Source: Xylaria sp. FL1777
Lineage: Eukaryota > Ascomycota > Sordariomycetes > Xylariales > Xylariaceae
DNA length: 13,069 nucleotides
NCBI GenBank assembly: GCA_022578965.1
Contig: MU401021.1
Coordinates: forward strand, 1 to 13,069
Direction: 5' to 3'
Part shown: positions 8,640-13,069 of the stretch, one piece after another
Layout: each line of letters opens with the position of its first letter
Numbering within the stretch: position 1 is the stretch's first letter
The notes under the pieces: generated by a model
Database searches by the model: none
What the model was told of the DNA's origin: nothing
What the model saw: the letters and a program-made list of their open reading frames with translations, nothing else
Program-made: the position numbers and the translations under genes

Positions 8640-8840
8640 CTAAAAAATTTTAATTAAACTTAAATAAAGCAGCTTATACTATTTTAGTTTGCTTTTTTTG
8701 TTGTTTTTGCTTTTTTGCTAGCACTTTTTGTTTTTTTTTAATACGCTTTATTTTATTTAGTTTATTTAAAAATTAAAGCTTTTGCTAAACTATTTTAATA
8801 CTTTTTGCTTTTAAAAAACGTTTTTATATATATGTAATGA
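8640..8840 (-). pseudogene. Possible C-terminal fragment of element B's antisense ORF (left copy)
   Basis: Read on the minus strand, this stretch gives a Lys/Gln/Leu-rich helical sequence (FLNKLNKIKRIKKKQ, then VLAKKQKQQKK). It resembles in pattern the end of the + strand relic ORF at 9448-9951 (SLNSLKKLKQIKAKKRYIAKK) and sits at the equivalent place just after the chromodomain. Only about 55 codons remain; the rest of the ORF seen in the other copy is missing, so B-left seems broken near 8830. Low-complexity Lys-rich readings arise easily in such DNA, so this is tentative. Confidence 0.3.
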
Positions 8841-8860
8841 ACTTATTATATATTAATATA

Positions 8861-8941
8861 ACGGGTTCGCCTTTGGGGTTTTAATTTGCAGGTAATAATA
8901 GGATTTTTAACGGTAGTTCGTTAAGGAAGTTTTCGGGGTAC
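8861..8941. other. Unmutated G-rich island (~80 bp) inside RIP-degraded DNA
   Basis: About 39% G+C against roughly 15% around it. It contains seven GG-or-longer runs on the + strand (including two GGGG) and several CG, TC and GA steps that are almost absent elsewhere. The edges are sharp on both sides. One minus-strand phase reads openly except for one stop (PENFLNELPLKILLLPAN*N) but is too short to call. Possibilities are a non-repetitive spacer, a late insertion or a sequence spared by length. I recognise no family. Confidence 0.75.
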
Positions 8942-9128
8942 TTTTATTACTATGCATTAATAAAAGTTTTAAAAAATTAAAAGTAATAAATATATTAGTG
9001 CTTAGTAGTTATAAAAAAATTAATAGCTAAAAAGCTAAGAACTAAATAAATAACTAAATATAAAAAGTGCATAATTATATAAACAAAAAAAACAATAGTA
9101 GTAATTTATAAACGTTGCTTTTTTTAAT

Positions 9129-9242
9129 AGATTTAACGCTATATTATTTTAAGTTTAAAGCTTAATAGATTTAACACTTAAGTTTGTTAAGTTTAAAGCT
9201 TAATAAACTTAACGTTTAAGTTTGTTAAATTTATGCATTAAA
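9129..9242 (+). repeat. 3 x 38-bp tandem repeat
   Basis: Three adjacent units start at 9129, 9167 and 9205. Units 1 and 2 share AGATTTAAC and the last 18 bases (TTAAGTTTAAAGCTTAAT); units 2 and 3 share the TTAAGTTTGTTAA core. The units contain TTAA-rich near-palindromes (AAACTTAACGTTTAAGTTT). It may be an LTR or 3' UTR remnant of B; no function can be read from it. Confidence 0.85.
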
Positions 9243-9339
9243 CCTTTATAATAGTTTAAATATATATTTTTTTAACAAATAGAACTTTTTTTATGTATGC
9301 TTTTTTTATATCTAGCTTTTAATTAGCTTAGTTAATTTA

Positions 9340-9440
9340 TTTTATAACATTATTTTTTTTTTTTATAATTGTTGTTTTAATAATTTTATATTTTTTTTTT
9401 TGTAAGTTTTTTTTTTTATCTTTTGTTTTTTGTTTTTTGT
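9340..9440 (+). repeat. T-rich low-complexity tract
   Basis: Runs of 11-13 T alternate with short TAA/TTG breaks and end in repeated GTTTTTTGT-like units just before the ATG at 9448. A long pyrimidine stretch upstream of a start is common in fungal promoters, but in this composition it may mean nothing. Confidence 0.5.
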
Positions 9441-9447
9441 GCTTATT

Positions 9448-9951
9448 ATGTTTAGTAAAGTTTTTAAGAAACCTTGCTTATTGCGTTTTAAACAAAAGGC
9501 TTAATAAAACTTTGCGTTACTTTTTTTTATTAAACTAAAATTAATTAAAATAGTTTTATGCTTTTGCTATAATTGTTATAGCATAAAATGTTTAATATTA
9601 AAATTTAACTTTAATTGATATAGTAAATATATTATAGCTAAACAAGCAAATTATAACGCTAGAAGTTTATTTTTAAAGCAAATATAACAGCTTACTTTTT
9701 AGTACAAAAAGCTAAAAAATAAATTAAACTTGCTAATAAAAAAGCATAAAAAAATAAGTATAAAAATTTACTGTTTTAAGCAACAAAAAAAATTATAGCA
9801 AAAAAAAATAGCTGCTGCTATAGCTTATAGTTTAAATAGTTTAAAAAAGCTTAAGCAAATTAAAGCAAAAAAGCGCTATATAGCTAAAAAATAAAAATAG
9901 CGCATTAAAGCAGCATAACTATTACTAGTTGTTTTTTTAAAATTTAATTAA
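9448..9951 (+). pseudogene. Relic ORF with cysteine pairs and a charged helical tail, antisense to B-right pol
   Basis: Frame 1 from ATG 9448 to TAA 9949-9951 gives about 167 codons with some ten internal stops, most explicable as mutated Trp, Gln or Arg. It begins MFSKVFKKPCLLRF. Near 9559-9597 it has a cysteine cluster, VLCFCYNCYSIKCLI, suggestive of a small zinc-binding module. Then come a Lys/Leu-rich helical stretch (KKLKNKLNLLIKKHKKI, ~9706-9756) and a C-terminal SLNSLKKLKQIKAKKRYIAKK segment (~9829-9891); many Lys are likely former Glu. The layout (Cys motifs, coiled coil, LDELE-type tail) resembles hypothetical fungal proteins often found with Gypsy elements; that is recollection of a pattern, not a search result. 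It lies after the chromodomain of B-right and on the opposite strand, the same position as the antisense ORF in element A. Function unknown. Confidence 0.45.
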
Positions 9952-10165
9952 AACGTATTAAACGCTTTGTTTAACATTAATTCTTTTTTTTTAGCTTTAG
10001 CTAGTTAAAGTATTAATAATAAAACTAATTTATAATTATTTTAGCAGTTTTTAAGTGCTTTTTAAGTTTTTAAGTATTATTAGTATATAAGTATTCTTTT
10101 TATTTAACAAAATACTTAATGTTATTGTTATTTTAACAAAAATCTAGTATATTTTTAATTTTATA

Positions 10166-11639
10166 AATATTTTAATCCGTTTTTATTTTTAGTTATGTTT
10201 TAATAAATGTTTTAATAAGTGCTAATTTTAATAAAAAAATATAAAAAATAAAGTAAATTTGTATATTTTTTAACAATAATAATTTATAGTTAATAAGTAA
10301 AATAACTTTTTTAATTTTAAAAAAACTAAGTTTTTTAAATTTTAATTTATTGCTTAATTGTTTTGTTTTAATTTAAAAAATATTAATATTTACGTTTTGT
10401 TTTTGTTATAGTAAATAAACTTTGTTTTTTTTTTTAAAGGTTAATTTTTTAGTTTGTTTTTTGTTATAATATATTAATATTTGTTGTTATAAAAATTAAA
10501 AGCATAATTATAGTTTAGCTTGTAATGTTTTAATTTTTGTTGTAATAGTTCTTGCTTAAAATGCTATAATTAAAATAGCAAGTACTTTTATTAATGTTTT
10601 TTCTTGTTTTTTAATAGTTGCTTGCTATTTATAAATAGCTTTATGCAAAAATATATTTATATTTTTGTTTATTAATATATTATATAAAATTTATGCTATT
10701 AATAATAGTTTTATTTAATTATTTTATTAGTAATTAATATAACTTTATAAATATTATTTTAATATTTAATTTAGTTTTTTTGTTTGTTTATTTATTTATA
10801 AGTAGTAAATAGTTAAAAACTTTAGTTTAATACTAATAAGTTTAAAAAAGCTAGTTTTAAACTTAAAAGTAAACAATTTATTTTAGTTTAAAATAATTTT
10901 TTTTAATAATTTATATTTATTTAAATATTAATATATAAAAGCATATATAAATTATTTAGCTATTATATTTCTTTTAAACAATAAAAAATAAGCATACTTA
11001 ATAAGTTTATTAATAATAACTTATATTTTATTATATTATATTTTTATAACTAAATTAGTTAATAAAAATAATGCTATAATAAAATTTTAAATAATAATAT
11101 GTTATGCTTGTTTAAGTATTTATATAAGTTATAGCAGTTTATAAAGCTTATATTAAGCTGCTTTAGCTTTATTACAAATATTGCACTTTTTTATAATAAA
11201 TTTAACTATGTTTTATAGTTTTAAAAAATTATACTTTTTCTATAATTATTAAACTATTTTTATTACTTTTTAATGTTTATATAATAAATATTTATAAAAT
11301 TCTTTAATAAACTTATTTTATAAAGATTTTAGTAAGTAAACTTTATATTTATATATTAGCTTGTTATTTTTTAATTCTTTGTACTTTTATAGTTATATTA
11401 ACTTTTTTAAGTTATAAGCTTATTATAGTTATATATTTGTAAAGTTTTTAAATATAACTTTAATTTTTAAGCTTTTATTTCTTTAAAAATATAATATTTA
11501 AATGTTTTTTTTTAGAACTTTAAATCCTTTTTAACTTTATTAATTAAATATGTTTGCTTAAATGTTTTTTTTTTCTTTAATGTAATATATTTTAAAATTA
11601 AACTTAAAAAAAAAAACTATTTAATTTTTATGTTGTTTA
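10166..11639 (-). other. Integrase region of element B-right
   Basis: Placed by position between RNase H and chromodomain and by its C-terminal part (10637-10166), which matches B-left and shows the KVYLL and KLSFFKIKEVI-type module of Gypsy integrases. The zinc-binding and DDE core parts (about 11600-10700) are heavily mutated; I could not place the three acids reliably. The empty target site of element A is at 10633-10637. Confidence 0.65.
10633..10637. other. Uninterrupted (empty) counterpart of element A's insertion site
   Basis: TTGCTATTTATAAATAGC spans this point in B-right. Its reverse complement equals the left flank of element A joined to the right flank with a single TATTT. It therefore gives the pre-insertion state and fixes the ends of element A to the base. 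Confidence 0.92.
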
Positions 11640-12060
11640 GTAATTTTTTATGTAGTTATAAATTTTGTTAAGTTTTAATAATTTAAATAAATTTTAATTA
11701 GCTTTATAGTTCTTATAAAAAACAGTTTTTATTTTTTAAGTGCTATAATAATTATAAATAGTTCTTTATTATATATAAGGTATTATAATGCTACGTTTTA
11801 TAGTGCTTTAAAGTAATAAGCTACTAAGTGTTATTTTTTGTTGTTTTTTAGTTATTTTAAAACTTCTATAATTATATTATTTAAAGCATTTATTTTTAGC
11901 TTTTTTTTTTTTTGTAAATTAAGTAGTTTAACTACAAAGTTAGAAATAACTTTTAGTTTTAGTTCTTTAAAAGCTTTTTAAGCTTCTTTTAAAATTAAAA
12001 AAAACTTTTTTTTGTATTTTTTCTTTATATACTTTATAAAATAAAACGCTATTTTTTTAA
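11640..12060 (-). other. Connection and RNase H domain of element B-right
   Basis: After RT comes LILKEA*KAFKELK (family P-EA--AFE-LK) near 12001-11965, followed by a VISNFVVKLLN segment (family F-SAPVL---). LNNIIIEVL stands where the family has DASDYAIGAVL (Asp to Asn). HLVAYYFKAL begins at 11830 (family HPVAYYSRAL), and YLIYNKELF retains the catalytic-block Glu of D-KELLAI. A 13-T run at 11901-11913 lies inside but the frame is unchanged across it. Confidence 0.87.
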
Positions 12061-12129
12061 AGTTTTAAATTAACATTTAAACATAATTTAAAAATCTTAA
12101 TGCTTATTATATATTTATAATAATAGCTA

Positions 12130-12560
12130 AATTAAATATTTTTTAGTTTTATACTATATTAATTTTTAACTGTTAAATTTATATTTGTTTTAAAGTAATT
12201 ATAAATCCTAAAAAGTTGATTTTTTATATATGCTATATATACTTTTTTGTGTTAAGTTATAATTTTGCTTATTTAAATGTTTTTAATACTTAAATTATGT
12301 ATTTTTTGTGTTTTTTTAGTGTTTTAAAGTAAATTAAAATATTATTTAAGTAAATAAACATAAATTTGTTTAAAAACTTCTATAAAATCATTATTATTAT
12401 ATATTAAAAGCTAGCTAATATGTTTTATAGTTTTTATAATATAACTATATATTTATATAGTTTATATATTGTTTATATAATAGTTTTTTATTTTTTTTTT
12501 TTAGTTATTTTAATAGTATAATATTTATTTAAAATATTAACTACTATAAACTATTTTGCT
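12130..12560 (-). other. Reverse transcriptase domain (fingers/palm part) of element B-right
   Basis: Reading the minus strand: KLYKYIVI (family GLYEYLVMPFGL), NILASF* (family NAPASFQ), KFLNKFMFIYLNNILIYFK with YLNN at 12352-12341 (family YLDDILIYSK; both Asp are Asn), LKKHKKYI (family LEEH--HV), VLKTFK*AKL*LN (family VLKRL-EAGLQLN), and INFLGFII near 12217-12194. The order and spacing are those of Ty3/Gypsy RT. Confidence 0.9.
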
Positions 12561-12898
12561 TAATTAATGTTTTTTTTTATAATTATTAGCAAAATAAAGA
12601 AATATTTATTTGCAATAATAATTACATTTAATAATTAATAGTTAATTATTATTTGCTATACTAGTTTTTTTTTTTTATTAATTAGTTGTTTTTTATTTTT
12701 TATTTTAAGTATTAATACTATAAAATATTTAGCAAATAACTAAGATTTTCTTAAAAATCCTTTTGCTAAGTTTTTTTAAATGTATTTTTATAAAGCGTTT
12801 GTTTTATTTAAGCTTATATAGTATACTTAATAAAGCTTTAGTTAACATTTTTTCTTAATAAAAATGTAATAATTTTATAAGCTATATTTAAAAAGTTC

Positions 12899-12916
12899 TT
12901 TTTTTTTTTTTTTTTT
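12899..12916 (+). repeat. 18-T homopolymer
   Basis: Longest homopolymer in the window. On the minus strand it reads as a Lys run upstream of the readable RT of B-right. Likely slippage or mutated purine-rich codons. Confidence 0.8.
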
Positions 12917-13069
12917 AAATAGTTTGTAAAATTTATAATATACTTTTAATATTTTGTTTAAAATTTCTTTTGCAATTTTTCTAATTTTTTTGCTTTATTT
13001 TTTACTTTTTTAATTAATAGTTTTTACTTTTTATTAAATTAAAAAGTTGCTAGTTTTTAGCTATAATAT

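Larger units (their letters stand above)
7964..8690 (+). mobile_element. Element B-left, part downstream of the nested insertion
   Basis: Pairs with the reverse complement of about 9911-10637 at a constant coordinate sum of 18601, so over ~690 bp there is no net indel. The differences I checked are transitions. It continues 1-99 after removal of element A and one TATTT. Clear similarity fades near 8690, although weaker, patchy similarity may continue to ~8830. It encodes the integrase C-terminus and chromodomain, listed separately. Confidence 0.88.
8841..9447. other. Centre of the inverted B pair: island, tandem repeat, T-rich tracts; no gene
   Basis: This lies between the last recognisable part of B-left and the start of the antisense ORF of B-right. 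It should hold what remains of B 3' LTRs or the sequence between the two elements, but I could not pair any part as LTR copies. It contains the unmutated island (8861-8941), a 3 x 38-bp tandem repeat (9129-9242) and T-rich low complexity from about 9340 to 9440. No supported ORF. Confidence 0.5.
9911..13069 (-). mobile_element. Element B-right: inverted second copy of chromovirus B, running off the window
   Basis: Its 3' part (9911-10731) is the reverse complement of B-left without the insertion. Further on it encodes integrase, RNase H and RT on the minus strand, so the copy's 5' part lies beyond 13069. With the antisense ORF it extends to at least 9448. Decay is the same as in the other elements: transitions only in the compared part, frame kept. 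It supplies the uninterrupted version of the site into which A inserted. Confidence 0.9.
10006..13069 (-). pseudogene. pol: pol relic of element B-right (RT, RNase H, integrase, chromodomain), 5' end outside the window
   Basis: All recognised motifs share one minus-strand phase (codon starts at position mod 3 = 1: 12352, 12208, 11986, 11830, 10597, 10165), so about 2.4 kb between the RT motifs and the chromodomain shows no net frameshift. From the right: RT with YLNN; the connection (INFLGFII, then F-K-IAFYFIKY); RNase H; integrase; a chromodomain at 10165-10006 (YKIKNILDF, KYFVK*KEY, NNT*K). Stops are common and sit where Trp, Gln or Arg are expected. The N-terminal part of RT near 13069-12550 is not clearly readable. 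Gag, protease and the 5' LTR are outside the window. Inactive. Confidence 0.88.

Noticed and set aside
11901..11913. Frameshift at a 13-T run in B-right
   Set aside because: Codon positions of RT (12352, 12208), connection (11986) and RNase H (11830) motifs share one phase, so no net shift exists.
1..13069. Mitochondrial, Plasmodium-like or centromeric origin because of extreme A+T
   Set aside because: Recognisable Gypsy pol genes on both strands with transition-only differences between copies explain the composition better; no mitochondrial genes, tRNAs or satellite arrays are present.
1..13069. CRISPR arrays, tRNA, rRNA or bacterial operons
   Set aside because: No regularly spaced repeats with spacers, no conserved RNA gene sequence and no intact ORF of useful length were seen.

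Overview
The window holds no intact gene. It is a graveyard of LTR retrotransposons at roughly 85% A+T. Its state fits a filamentous ascomycete AT-isochore hit by repeat-induced point mutation (RIP): the repeat copies I could compare differ by transitions only, tryptophan codons have become stops, and catalytic Asp/Glu codons have become Asn/Lys, while reading frames stay in register over kilobases with no net indels. The host assignment is an inference from the decay style and from the element families (chromodomain Ty3/Gypsy). There is no rRNA, tRNA or host gene to confirm it.

Layout. Element A (100-7963, + strand) is a complete but dead Ty3/Gypsy chromovirus. It has two 195-bp LTRs (100-294 and 7769-7963) and a perfect 5-bp target duplication TATTT (95-99 and 7964-7968). 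Inside are a gag relic (~525-1320), a low-complexity linker, and a pol relic (~2400-5773) carrying RT, RNase H, HHCC/DDE integrase and a C-terminal chromodomain. A ~1.9-kb stretch between pol and the 3' LTR reads best on the minus strand, so it may be an antisense accessory ORF. A polypurine tract lies just before the 3' LTR.

Element A sits inside the integrase region of an older element of a second chromovirus family, B. B-left (1-99 plus 7964-~8690, + strand) shows the integrase C-terminus and chromodomain. A second copy, B-right (~9448-13069, minus strand), lies tail-to-tail with it. B-right carries RT, RNase H, integrase and chromodomain, and runs off the window's right edge. It also contains the exact uninterrupted site (10633-10637) that A used in B-left, which proves the nesting. 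The two B copies form a large inverted repeat around a ~0.6-1.3 kb centre.

The centre (about 8690-9950) holds an ~80-bp island with many GG/CC/TC steps that escaped mutation (8861-8941), a 3 x 38-bp tandem repeat (9129-9242), T-rich tracts, and a + strand relic ORF (9448-9951). That ORF has cysteine pairs followed by a charged helical tail and lies antisense to B-right pol. I consider the antisense ORFs of A and B, the mutation context (loss of TpC/CpC as well as CpA) and the unmutated island the items most worth following up.
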